Shown one piece after another: positions 48,430-59,681 of a DNA stretch of 64,000 nt; the stretch's first letter is position 1; each line of letters starts with the position of its first letter. Origin of the DNA: Mauremys mutica. Its lineage: Eukaryota > Chordata > Testudines > Geoemydidae. The position numbers and the translations under genes were made by a program. Below the pieces are notes generated by a model. That model was not told where the DNA came from and did no database searches. It saw only the letters and a program-made list of their open reading frames with translations. The stretch is from contig NC_059075.1 of assembly GCF_020497125.1 (NCBI RefSeq), positions 65,243,321 to 65,307,320 of the forward strand, read 5' to 3'.

Positions 48430-49250
48430 CTGATAAGAGAAGCAAACAAAGAAAACAATTAATCACACTAATTACAACTGAAGTTTACAAATTAAATTAT
48501 TGCATCTTTTTTTTAACCTGGAAAGCTCAAAACACTGAAATTAATATTGGTAAATTGTCTCAGTAGGCAAAATATGATATGACTGTGAATGCAATGGTGT
48601 GTGTCCCCCTTTCAAGCCACCACATAGCAGAAACAGGAAGGACCAAAGCAGGAGTTGTAACAGGGTGTGAAACAGACTGCCAGAGCTCTACTAATAAAAC
48701 AGTGTTGGACTTGTTTCCACGTATTCCTCAGTGTACTTTCCACTGTGAAAGTTTTTGGAACTGACAACTTCCCGTTCTGATAGCAGCTGACTGCTACCTG
48801 CATGCTTTGCTTTTGTGGGGTGGCTGGGTGGGGAAGGAGGAAGGATATTCTCTGGCCTTATTTGTTTCATAAAGGATGACCATCCCTCAGTTGTTCAGTG
48901 GATTATTAACCCTGAAGGCATTCCACAGTGCAGCATACTGAAGTCTGGGTATTGTCAGGGCAATTCATGAAAGGAAACTGATTATTTGTCAGGACAATGG
49001 AAATAACTAGAGATCGGCCCAAGCTGCTTAAGTCTGGATCCAGATCCAAACTTTGTCTAAGTCTGAGGTACAGTTTAAGTTTCTGCTCCATGACCATTAC
49101 AGTGAGAGGCCTGAGCCACAAAGTTTGGAGCTGGATCTGAACTTGATCAGAATGTAAGGTGGGGTTTGGCACATGGCTCGAATTCCAAGTTTAAGCCCAT
49201 TTCTAAAATTAACTTCATAACACTGACAGGTATTCTGAAGTCAAATTTAG

Positions 49251-49271
49251 ACACACACACACACACACACA
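49251..49271. repeat. (CA)n microsatellite
   Basis: About 10 CA units. Confidence 0.9.
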
Positions 49272-49440
49272 GGTATGGAGACATAGAACACTATTAGCCT
49301 GATCCTCTTCTTCTCTTCTAACTCACTCTGGGTTAAACTGTTTTAACTTTTTACTGGTTGGTAAGATATTATTGGTTCTATCACTATAGCCCATTATTGC
49401 TATAGCTCCAATTCAGGAAAGCACTTAAACACATACATAC

Positions 49441-49608
49441 CAATCTCCTAGAACTGGAAGGGACCTTGAAAGGTCATCTAGTCCAGCCCCTGCCTTCATT
49501 AGCAGGACCAATTTTTTCCCCAGATCCCTACATGGCCTCCTCAAGGATTGAACTCACATCCCTGGATTTAGCAGGCCAATGCTCAAACCACTGAGCTATC
49601 CCTCCCCC
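49441..49608 (-). mobile_element. tRNA-derived SINE with a CR1-like tail
   Basis: Read on the minus strand it begins gggagggatagctcagtggt (tRNA-like, with an A box), then gagcattggcctgc and a B-box-like gagttcaatcc, a linker, and a tail like ggactagatgacctttcaag that resembles CR1 3' ends. This is the tortoise-type pol III SINE mobilised by CR1. It appears inserted in a fold-back repeat. Confidence 0.85.
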
Positions 49609-49623
49609 CAACATGAACATGTT

Positions 49624-49735
49624 GGTTCATAAATTCACAGACTCCAAGGCCAGAAGGGACCATTAGATAATCTAGTCTGACTTCCTGTATAACAGGCCAT
49701 AGAATTTTACTCATTTACCCCAGAAGTCCAAACAT
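49624..49735 (-). mobile_element. CR1-type 3' fragment
   Basis: Contains ccaaggccagaagggacc, then atctagtctgacttcctgta and ataacaggccatagaat, the wording of a diverged CR1 3' end on the minus strand. Confidence 0.6.
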
Positions 49736-49739
49736 ACAT

Positions 49740-49870
49740 AAGTCTAAGTTCATACACATTCAGGAGACCATTTGAGCATGTGCTTAAGTCGCATTGAATT
49801 CTATGTGACTTAATCATATGCCTTAATTTAAGTACATGCTTAAGTGTCGTCCTGATTTGGGATGCTCTCC
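49740..49870. repeat. Fold-back element with gcatgtgcttaagt wording
   Basis: Arms gagcatgtgcttaagt and acatgcttaagtg around a centre containing attgaattctatgtgac. Confidence 0.5.
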
Positions 49871-50728
49871 TGAATTATGGGGTCAGGAAATCAGCAGTAG
49901 CTGGTAAGGAGGCAAAAGAAAACTTAACTATGCCCACTGTATATTGGTGTAAATCAGGAGTAACTCCACTGAAGTCAATGGAATGACACCAGGTAAATCT
50001 GGTGTAACTGAGAGAAGAATCGGGCTTATATTTGGCCAACAAGGGGAAAAAAATATAAGGGCATCTGAACTTAATCTTCCAGGCCATACTATGGTTTACC
50101 AGTAGAAACATAGGGACCCTATGAATGTGCATGCAGAAGAGTTGATGCCCTTATCATCTTCCTGTCTCTAATTAAGAGGGCAAGTTTGCAATTCAGACGT
50201 GATCTCTAATCATGTAATAAATGAGAAAATGACAGAAAAATCAAGATCTAATTGTTTGCCATCATTAGAGCATTACTATTCTCAATAGATACTTGAATGT
50301 AAAAGTACTTAGTACTGTAGCTTTATTGCATGAGTGCAAGTGTGGGTGCTAATGCTGGTGCTAAACAGGCCTTTTGTTTTTTATAATGGATCGTTATAGA
50401 ATTTAGTTAGTCAGGTGACTGAGTAATTATAATTTTTTAAAAATAATGAAACTGGAGATATGCAGAAGCAGCAAATCAGCAAAAGGATATACAGTGCATA
50501 TGGATTTTAATATTCCACAGCTTGTCTGCTGTTCAAGGGTAGCATTACTGGGATGGAATCTGTGGCCTAAATCCACAAAGGAATTTAGGCTCCTAACTGC
50601 CATTTTAGGTGCCTAAGTCCCAAATTTAGATCCTCAAAATCACTGCCTGGTTGCTGCCTACCCCTGAAGGGACTTACATTCCCTAGTTGCCTACATTTCT
50701 GCTTGCAAAGTCCCCTAGGGCCGGAGGA

Positions 50729-51316
50729 CTAGGAAGTTAGTAGGGAGTAAGTTAGGGTGTGAATTTAAAGTGCACTAGCTATTCTGCACTAACTCTCCAT
50801 GGGGACACTCTTATTTCACACTAGAAGTTCCTTTGTAGGTTTAGCTTAGTAACTTAAAAATGGATAAGCTACACTGCACAAAAGGCACTGTTAGTGCAGA
50901 GTAAGGGTGCCCACATGGAGAGTTCATATAGAACAGCTAGTGCACTTTAAAGTCATACCCTAGCTCAGGGGTAGGCAACCTGTGGCACGACTGCCAAATG
51001 TGGCACGCAAGCTGATTTTCAGTGGCACTCACACTGCCCTGGTCCTGGCCACTGGTCTGGGGGGGCTCTGCATTTTAATTTAATTTTAAATGAAGCTTCT
51101 TAAACATTTTAAAAACCTTATTTACTTTACATACAATAGTTTAGTTACATATTATAGACTTATAGACAGAGACCTTCTAAAAACATTAAAATGTATTTAC
51201 TGGCACGTGAAACCTTAAATTAGAGTGAATAAATGAAGACTCGGCACACCACTTCTGAAAGGTTGCTGATCCCTGCCCTAGCTTATTCCACGCAACTTCC
51301 CATGTAGACAAGCCCT
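50729..51316. mobile_element. Harbinger-like MITE carrying a nested hAT-like MITE
   Basis: The left end (aggaagttagtagggagtaa) and right end (aacttcccatgtagacaagc) are diverged inverted repeats. The interior is palindromic: gcactagctattctgcacta on the left and tagaacagctagtgcac on the right. A hAT-like MITE is inserted at 50966-51275. The target duplication of the outer element was not resolved. Confidence 0.65.
50966..51275. mobile_element. hAT-like MITE, 310 bp, nested
   Basis: Ends CAGGGGTAGGCAACC and GGTTGCTGATCCCTG. Both flanks read ccctagct, a perfect 8-bp duplication. Confidence 0.92.
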
Positions 51317-51477
51317 TTATTTCTTCTGGTGGCTATGTGCAAATCTTCCCAAATTCTGACGCCACTGAGCTGCTCAGTGCTGAAGCATCAGTGAGATCCT
51401 CAATCTAGGCATCTCGCCACCTACCTCTATTGGATCAAGCTCTGTATAAAACACAGGAGGAAGAGGTGGTGCCCTTA

Positions 51478-51616
51478 TAGCCAAGAGCCCAATGGATAGA
51501 GCACTCATCCTGAATGCAAGAAACCTGGGTTGAAATCTCAGCTTTGCCAACTGAGAACAGGGACTTGAACGCAGGTCTTCCACCTTCCAAGAGACTGCCT
51601 TAACCATTTGGCTATA
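51478..51616. repeat. Two tRNA-like segments facing each other
   Basis: Forward segment 51478-51543 has gatagagcactcatcc and a B-box-like gggttgaaatctc. Reverse segment 51560-51616, read on the minus strand, has tatagccaaatggttaaggc and a B-box-like cgttcaagtcc. The arrangement suggests a tail-to-tail tRNA-derived SINE pair. Confidence 0.6.
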
Positions 51617-52999
51617 CAGTTCTCTGGGATGGGCCTTTTCCAATCTCTCCTGTTGAATTTTTTCCATATTTTATAAAATACACACATAGACATTGGAGTA
51701 TGGACTGGAGCCTGGGTCTCCCTTGACATTGCTAGGCTAGGCTAGAGAGTTATGCTCACTCTCTCTCTGGCCCAATGAGAGATTTAGATTAGTGTTAGAG
51801 CAGAATTTAACTCAGTATACTGTCGCTAGAAAATACTGTCTACTGTTATTTCCTACTGTACATGGAAATGCAGTCCCTATGTGGATTCAGCAGCAGCATG
51901 ACTCCAGTCAGGCACTGAAGGCCATATTTTGTCCTCGGTGTATTTATATACCATTCCTATTGTCATCAACAAGACTTGTGTGCAAGGATCCAATGGAGCA
52001 TACATAGTCCCTTGTGTGCAAAAGCAATCAATACAGGGTTCTTTCTTTATCTCTAGTCAGTACAGGGCACATCTGTGGCATGATGGGGACAGGCTAGGCT
52101 ATGAATTAGATATATTAAACAGGTCACTGCTAGGTCACATTTGCTCCCAAATTTAGATTTTATAACAACGAGGAAGGAGGGGGAAATTAGTTTTGTTTGT
52201 TTGTTTTAAAACAAAACCTAAGACCAATACAAATGATTTCATAAAATTAAAAAACATTTCTAATAGTAACAATTTTTCAAACATTCCACTGAAGTATCTG
52301 AAACTCAACCACTACTCTGTTGAGCTAGTAAAGCAGAACCTGAAAATTAGATTGACTAGCGCCTGATTATAAACAAAAGTGCAGTTGGCTAGAATGCTTT
52401 CATTGCCTACATTCAGAGTAATGCAAAAAGTGAATGACTTGTAACATAGGTTAAGGGCATTTTCACATGTCTGCTTTTTAGCCTGACAATGCCTCTTTAC
52501 TAAACATAGCTAATGCCTGTATATGGAATTTGGAAAATTTAGCTCAAATTCATTTTTTTGAAAATCGTTCCTTTGAGAGTCTACAAATATGAGATATGCA
52601 TCAGTGGCAATGTAATTGTCCAAGAATGCTAACCTTGTAATATATCTAAACATTTATCATCCCACTGGCTCCTGGAAAGACAAAAGCTAACCAGAAAAGC
52701 AGCCGCAGTGTAAGCTCTTGTGCAACTTGTCCCATATCTCTGAAGGAGTATGCTGTGGATACTTAAAGGTGAGGCACTAAAATGCGTATCAAGGACATCC
52801 TCGTTTAGGAGTTCGACGTTCTCTCAAGAATTAACCAATAGAATCTTTTGAAAATAAATAAAATAAAATAATAAAATAATAGTGATAATAAAATAGAGAG
52901 CTCCCTGCTAAAGGTGAATTCAAATCACTAAGAAGAAAGATTCAGTTTTTGAAGAAAGCATTGCTCCCGCCCCATGAACTGTAACATCAGTATACCTAC

Positions 53000-53064
53000 G
53001 GCTTCATAATCCGCCAGCTCCAGCCTAGCTTTGTTCTGCATGGTCCGCTTGCAAAGATAGATGG
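53000..53064 (-). CDS. RGS6: RGS6 exon, DHEX domain start
   Basis: A 65-bp exon with acceptor ccttag and donor GTAGGT. It completes the split Ala codon and encodes [20 protein letters not shown] followed by Ala. This is the first part of the DHEX helical domain, which packs on DEP and helps form the anchor-binding surface. It ends in phase 0. Confidence 0.94.
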
Positions 53065-53643
53065 CTAAGGGGAGAGCCATAATGAAAACAATTCAGAAAA
53101 AGGCAGTTACTACAGGATGAAAAAAAAACCAACCAAAAACATTGTTGTGCATGCATTGTTCATTCACATAGTTAAACCTGACCTTAGGCATGATAGAGCT
53201 AGATACCTAGCTAGCATTTCCTGTGCACAGTAGGGGTCTCAAGTCTCACGGGAGGATATAACCTTTAAAGATCTGGAGACATCTCAATTAATAAGCATGA
53301 AAAAAGCCATTTTATTTAGACTCAGCTCTGCTTGCATTTTATGGGCTATATTATGGCTTTATCAACAAAGCCCTGAGTATGGGGAGGAACCCAAGGAGGA
53401 GTCGAGTCTCAGAAAGGCATAATTGCTACTGGGGCTGGTGAAAGATGCTCTCATTAGTGCATTGGCCATGCTCCACAGCTGGTGTGGAAGGGGTCAGAGC
53501 CATCACCCCGTTGCTTCCTCACCCCCTTTTTGAGCATCCTTCTCCCAGCTAGAGCACAGAGAGTGAGAGTACTGTTCTTGCGAGTGGCCCTGTATATCTT
53601 CTGCATTTCCTTCCCTTGTTTACTGAAAAAGTATTCAGATTAT

Positions 53644-53768
53644 TAGGGTGACCAGATGTCCCGATTTTATAGGGACAGTCCCGATTTTGGGGTCTTTTTC
53701 TTTTTTAGGCTCTTATTACCCCTCCACCCCCTGTCCTGATTTTTCACACTTGCTGTCTAGTCACCCTA
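53644..53768. mobile_element. MITE, 125 bp, with TAGGGTGACCAGA ends
   Basis: TAGGGTGACCAGA and TCTAGTCACCCTA are inverted (one mismatch). Both flanks are cagattat, a perfect 8-bp duplication, consistent with a hAT-type source. Confidence 0.9.
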
Positions 53769-54234
53769 CAGATTATTGATACGAAACTAAAAATTTGAGC
53801 TAAATCCTGGGAGGAGCTGAGTGCCTCTTTGGATTTGATTCATTGCTTTAAGATCCATCAGCTCCACTTGCTTATTCCCATTTAAAATCATTGTTTTGTC
53901 CAACACCAAAACCAGTTATCATAGCAATTGCTGTGAGTGTATATACTGGGGGTTGATATGGGCCCAGTGTATTCTGTACCATCCTGCATTCTGAGGCAGT
54001 TAGCATCAGGACTTTGCAACTGGCCCCTCACCTCTATTATGGACTGAAACCAGAACACAGAATCTCACCCTACACAGGAGCTGTGTCAAATTCAGATTAA
54101 GATCCAAATTACATAATATGGACCCAGGTCTCCAATCTTTGGGGTCTTTGAAATCTGAACCTGGATCTGAATGTGGTAAAAGTCCCTATTTTACACCCTC
54201 TCCTAATCTCTTTCAGGGCTGGATACAATCTGAC

Positions 54235-54470
54235 CCACAGTCTATAGAAGTAGAACTGCTCAGAAAATAGGGTTTTGTCTGAGAGAAATTATTTTTTTCA
54301 TCAAAATTTTCAATAGAAAATGTCAACTTTTCGTTGAAAAACATAGATTTTTGATTTTCTGAAAAAATAAAAATGTTGAAACAGACACTTTCCACAAAAA
54401 AAACCTTCATTTATTTAAAAACCCAATTTTCTGTTAAAAATTGACAGAATATTTTCAACTACCTCTACTG
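54235..54470. repeat. A/T-rich dispersed repeat
   Basis: Rich in gaaaa and ttttc words (tcaaaattttcaatagaaaa). Similar in feel to 37830-38150 and 20870-20990. Family unknown. Confidence 0.4.
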
Positions 54471-55943
54471 AGGAGATTCAGATATTGCAATAGAGGCACA
54501 GTGACCATACTGGATTAATTCAAGTATTGTTATTCTTGGTATTTATATATTTCAACAGTAGTTTCTTCTGGAAGCCATTTATAGGGTCAAAATAAATCCA
54601 GATCTAGTCATCTCAGGGTATTTCCACATTCCAGGGACTGAACTATCATCAGAAGGCCAGTTTCAGCCCCATCAATGTCTTTGAGGCATCAAAAATGCAG
54701 GTAAAAAAAATGTATAGACAGCTACTGAGACTTCAGTTTTATTTGGGTGTAGCTGAAAACTGCCACTTTGGGCTTTATTCAGGATTCTGAAGAATCCACA
54801 TGGCCTAAGTGATACACAAATGCTGATATTGGATACGTGAAAGCTAATGCATCCACAGCATGTTTGCAGCCTTGGGGCAGGTCACAGAAGGCCTTTCTTT
54901 GAGGGGCACTATTACATACAATGCATTGCTTCTACATCCAGTTTTTTACTTAATGCTACTGAAAAAAATCTTCTGTTTCCAGATAGTTACTATGATACGT
55001 ACAGAAAGTATTTTCAGTGTAACTGTGCACATACATCATATACAGTGGCTACCATTAAAATATTTAGAAATGCCTTTGTAAATAATTAACATTACTGTGA
55101 CTTTTCATAGATGTTCCCTACACTTAGGCAAACATAGAAAGATGTTAATAACTATCACTGTATGTGGGGATTGCAAATGAGCTCTACACACAGTTATGGG
55201 CTTCCCGTTTACTCTACCAAATATTATTTCTAAAATCCACAATGATGAATGATTGTTGTCTGGGGCGGTGGGGGGGAATTATTATTTTTTTTGGTTATAA
55301 ATTGGCCTTAGTTACTGAGAGATCTTTTAAAGAAACATTTCCAGAAGCCCTTGTTTTAGGAGCACACAGATGCATTCACTTCCTCTGCCAATGCCACAGT
55401 GGGATGGAATAACTGATTTTATCATGTAGATATGAGAACAGTGTAGTTCTACAGGAGAGCAATAATGCACAGGGACAGCTAAAGAGGACAACACTGCTGT
55501 ATTTTCTTTATGCATTATTCCTGTCCTCAGCCACTCAGCTGTTTAATATAGGGTACTGTGATTTATTAGCTCATAAACCATTGTTATTCTTCTGTCACCA
55601 GTTATCATCTGGTAATTTAAATGTATTTTCCCTTTTCATGTTTTTAATGCCACGTATCAGAAAAGCTTAATTTTTGTTTGACACTGCTAATGGTATGCTA
55701 TTGTTGGTTAGATAACTGTTTATTGAGCAGCCAGCCCAAACAGGATTAACATTTATTGACTAATAGTTCAAACTGAGCTACAGATCAGAGAGTATTCCAC
55801 CTCAGAAGCAATCTTTATGCTACTAGACCCTACTAATTCTTACAAGGGAGATTACTTATACCTTCACATTGACTATCATCTTACGCCCTAAATAGTCCTG
55901 TTAAAATCAGTAGGACTATTTGAGAAGAAAGGTGCTACTCAAT

Positions 55944-56013
55944 GGGTGAAATCCTGGCCCCACTGAAGTTAATGGCAAACTCCCATTGCCTTCAATGGAG
56001 CTGGGATTTCACC
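55944..56013. repeat. Fold-back element with ttcaatgg core
   Basis: Left arm gggtgaaatcctggccccac and right arm gagctgggatttcacc pair imperfectly around cattgccttcaatgg. Confidence 0.7.
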
Positions 56014-56175
56014 TAATGAAAGGATGGCATGTAATATGGCCCTTATCTGGAGTTGAAGAGGAAACTCTGAGCGTGAAATGTTGTAGACCACTAATAAACA
56101 ATTTCTACAGGGCAACAGTGTTACTTCTGACACTTTCAACAGGAATTTTCAAAAACTAGAATATTTTATTCTCAC

Positions 56176-56227
56176 CATAGTCTGTATTTTCTGGTTCCCA
56201 GCAGTTTGAAGGCCAAAAGTATGGGGC
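56176..56227 (-). CDS. RGS6: RGS6 exon, DEP-DHEX junction
   Basis: A 52-bp exon encoding APYFWPSNCWEPENTDY plus the first base of the following Ala codon. This Trp-rich stretch links DEP to the DHEX helical extension and is nearly invariant across R7 proteins. The acceptor is tttttcag and the donor GTGAGA. It is too short to stand out as an open frame; it was found by matching the protein on the minus strand and checking phase. Confidence 0.93.
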
Positions 56228-57095
56228 CTGAAAAACAGCACATCATATTTATATTTATATTCATTTAAGCTTAAATAACAAACATTAATGCAACTGAAAA
56301 TTATAAATATTATGATGCCCTTGACAGTCTAAAGTCCAATCCCCATTCTTATGGAGTCAATGAAAATACTGCAATTGACTTCAGTGGACACAGGACTGGG
56401 CCATCAGTAGGGTATCGGCAAACTTTCTCTGCATTCAGTGCCTAGGGATAGATGAAGAGACCAATACACAGATTCAGGGTTCCTAATATTGAGATTATCT
56501 TTAGACACCCTCACCCCTACATTTGAGTATCGGCTTGTTCGCACATCCCCCGGCAACCTTCCTCACTCCAAAAGAACCTGCTTTTACCTTGAGCCATCTT
56601 TAAGGAGTGTGAGAACATTCCTGTGACCTTTTTACACATTGTACATATCATTGGGTTTTGAGCACTGTTAATGTGCTTGGTACTGTACAAAACAGAGGAA
56701 GATACAGTCTCCTGCCCCAATTTACATTCTAAATTAACCGGACAATACAATTCAGATTAAGAATAGGCAAAACTGATTTTCCCAGTTTCAAAACCCCATC
56801 TAATATTGTAGTTCTGAAAGCAGGACCCAAACTAACATCACTGGTTTTCCATTCTGCTCAGGAGAGAACACTGTAACCACCCAGCTTAAACCTTCTGCTA
56901 CAATTAATTACAATAATATTAACTACATGGTAGTTACATTGCAGTTTTAATGTGCACGAAAGAGTAACTTCTCTGCCAAAGGTGGGCATAGCACTTTGCA
57001 TGAATGAAGATGACATATCTTTGTGCCAAGGAGCAGTGAAAGGAACTGTTAATGAGCACATGGAGGTGTCGAAAAATATTTAGTACAAATCCTAC

Positions 57096-58397
57096 TGTGA
57101 CATTATCTGATTAAAATATGACCATGCAAAACATTTTTGCTACCACTGTTACATAATTGCAACAAATCTTATACAAAGTATGATGCATGGCCAGAAAGGG
57201 TTAAATCCTGCAGAATAAATGACCCAGATCCAACCTCTAGAGACATATTAGAAAAGTATGCGAATGGTAATGAGGGCCATTCCATGGTAGATACGCTAGA
57301 ACTTTAAAATGCAAACCTATATTGTGAGAAATTAGAAGTGATATTCATTGTTTGTGTGTACTCATATTTTGTTAGAGGTTAATAATGTAGTCATTTAATG
57401 TAGTCATCCGAAGAAGTGGGCTGTAGCCCATGAAAGCTTATGCTCAAATAAATTTGTTAGTCTCTAAGGTGCCACAAGTACTCCTGTTCTTAATGTAGTC
57501 AAATAGTCCCTGTCTATGCTGTATTCTGTTAATTCAGAGATCAAAAGGACATCTTAACATTTAAATGAACTGTAAACACAGTAATATCACTATATTCATC
57601 TCTCTTTGAAATGTATAGCAAATCACCTGAGAATGGTGGAAGAACAGGCAATTGCCTTATGTTAATCCATGTAGCTCATTACCAGTGATACTTAGGAAAT
57701 AGGTCTACTTCAAAGTCTCCACGATTGCCTATTGTTCTCCTAAGGACGCTGAGCTGTCAAAAAAAGGCCTGGAACTGTATAAAAATGTCTTGTGTCCTTA
57801 TCCTTTTAATCTCAGATCTGCTTGATGCTTCATGCAGGGGAAACTTAAATCCTAAAACTGAGAACTCCAGTCCTATCTGGATCACCCTGAATATGAACAT
57901 TGGACTATAACCTATGGACTAATTCTGAAAGAACTATTTGCAGTTACAAAGCTCACCATCTCTACTATGAATCTGATCTCAGAACTATACTCATGTCTGT
58001 ATCTATACTGATCTTTTAATACTCTGTATCTCTTTTCTTTTTAATAGATTTTAGTTTAGATAATAACAATTGTCTGTAAGCATGTATTTGGGTAAGATCT
58101 GAAATATTCATTAACCTGGGAGGTAATGTGTCCGATCCTTTGGGATTGGTAGAACTTTCTTATATGATGAAAAAGATTTTCAGTAATCCTCATCATAGTT
58201 GACTTGGGTGTCTGGGTGGAGGCCTGAGGCTGGGTTGATTTAAGGGAACTGTGTTGTTGGCTTCTGGGTAATCAGTAAGGTATTACAGAAGCTGTTTTAT
58301 GCTGGCTTGGTAAATCTAAGTATTGGAATATTCACCAGCTTTGCAGTTCACCCTAACTGAGTAACCTCAGTGTGGCTCCTCTGGCCCTCCGGTCACA
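57096..58397 (+). mobile_element. Solo LTR (endogenous retrovirus type)
   Basis: Starts TGTGACATTATCTG and ends CCGGTCACA. Flanks are cctac on both sides, a perfect 5-bp duplication. No internal genes are present, so it is a solo LTR left by recombination. A second element is nested at 57407-57490. The family wording is familiar from turtle sequence but I cannot give a name. Confidence 0.8.
57407..57490. mobile_element. Short copy of the 39819-type element
   Basis: 84 bp: tccgaagaagtgggctgtag through gccacaagtactcctgttct, matching the reverse arm at 39819-40017. Both sides carry taatgtagtca, an 11-bp duplication (57396-57406 and 57491-57501). Confidence 0.85.
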
Positions 58398-58555
58398 CCT
58401 ACCCTAACACATTCCATGCGAAGACAAGTGGCTGATATATTCAGATTAGTGGAATAGGAAAGTGATTCTAGCAGAATATTTTTGTGTAGAATGACTGAGG
58501 CAAAATATGTGGCAGGGCATTGAGAGATGACCAATGGGTAGACAACGTTCTAGAG

Positions 58556-59681
58556 CAGTGGTCTCCAACCTTTTCACGCATAAGATCACTTTTTGAATTT
58601 AAGTGCAACCCAGGATCTACCCTGCCCCTTCCCTGGGGCCCCGCTCTTTCCCCAAGACCCTGTCCCACTCACTCCATCCCCCCTCCCTCCGTCACTCACT
58701 CTCATAGAATCATAGAATATCAGGGTTGGAAGGGACCAAAGCAGGACCAATCCCCAACTAAATCATCCCAGCCAGGGCTTTGTCAAGCCTGACCTTAAAA
58801 ACCTCTAAGGAAGGAGATTCCAACACCTCCCTAGGTAACCCATTCCAGTGCTTCACCACCCTCCTAGTGAAAAAGTTTTTCCTAATATCCACTCTCTCTC
58901 ACTCACTCTCACCAGGCTGGGGCAGTGGGTTGGGATGTGGGAGGGGATGCGGGCTCAGGGCTGGGGCCAAGGGGTTCGGAGTGCGGGAGGGGGCTCTGGG
59001 CTGATCCTGGGGCTGGGGTTTGGGGCGTAAGAGTGGGTGATGGGTACAAACTATGGGAGGGAGTTTGGGTGCAGCAGGGCACTCCGGGCTGGGTCAGAGT
59101 GTTGGGGTGCAGGAGAGGATACAGGGTTCTGGCTCTGGGAAGGGGCTCAGGGCTGGGGTAGGGGGTTCAGGGTGCTGGCTCTAGAAGGGGACTCAGGGCT
59201 GTGGGTTGGGGTGTGGGAGAGGTGTGAGCTCCCACCAGCCAGCACTTATCTCAGACAGCTCCCAGTCAGCTGCGCAGCAGGGCTAAGGCAGGCTCCCTGC
59301 CTGCCCCGGCCCCAAGTCACTCCCGGAAGCGGTCAGCATGACCCTGCAGCCCCTGGGGTGTGGGCACGAGGCTCCGTGTGCTGCCCCTCTCTGCAGGCAC
59401 TGCCCCCACAGCTCCCATTGGCCACAGTTCCCTATTCCCGGTCAATGGGAGCTGTGGGGACAGTGCTTGCAGGCAGGAGCAGTGCAGAGACCCCTGCATT
59501 CCCACGCCAGGTTTTCAGGGTCGTGCTGGCCGCTTCCAGGAGCGGCGCATGGCCAGGGCAGGCAGGGAGCCCGTCTTAGCCCCACTGCATCGCCGGACTT
59601 TTACCAGCAGGAGATCGCGATCGACAGGCAGAGGCTCCAGGATAGATCAGTCGATCGCAATCTACTAGTTGGTGACCACTG
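58556..59681. mobile_element. hAT-like element with a nested CR1 tail
   Basis: Ends CAGTGGTCTCCAAC and GTTGGTGACCACTG. Flanks ttctagag and ttttagag give an 8-bp duplication with one mismatch. The interior is G/C-rich and repetitive (gggctggg words) and holds CR1 sequence at 58703-58891. No transposase. Confidence 0.88.
58703..58891 (-). mobile_element. CR1 LINE 3' tail, nested
   Basis: Begins atagaatcatagaatatcag and runs to gtgaaaaagtttttcctaat. Both sides carry tcactcactctc, a possible 12-bp duplication in a simple region. About 20 bases are missing after position 58736 relative to the other copies. Confidence 0.88.

Larger units (their letters stand above)
48430..52999. other. RGS6 intron, 4.6 kb
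   Basis: Contains a CA microsatellite, a tRNA-derived SINE, a CR1 3' fragment, fold-back repeats at 49740-50025, a nested MITE pair (50729-51316) and a pair of facing tRNA-like segments (51478-51616). Nothing recognisable in 51700-52999. Confidence 0.75.
53065..56175. other. RGS6 intron, 3.1 kb
   Basis: Contains a 125-bp MITE with a perfect duplication (53644-53768), an A/T-rich dispersed repeat (54235-54470) and a fold-back element (55944-56013). Otherwise unremarkable. Confidence 0.75.

Noticed and set aside
49550..49608. tRNA gene on the minus strand
   Set aside because: It is the tRNA-related head of the SINE, continuous with a CR1-like tail.
51478..51616. Genuine tRNA genes
   Set aside because: The segments do not close into a full cloverleaf with matched acceptor stems, and the inverted pairing fits a SINE-derived repeat.
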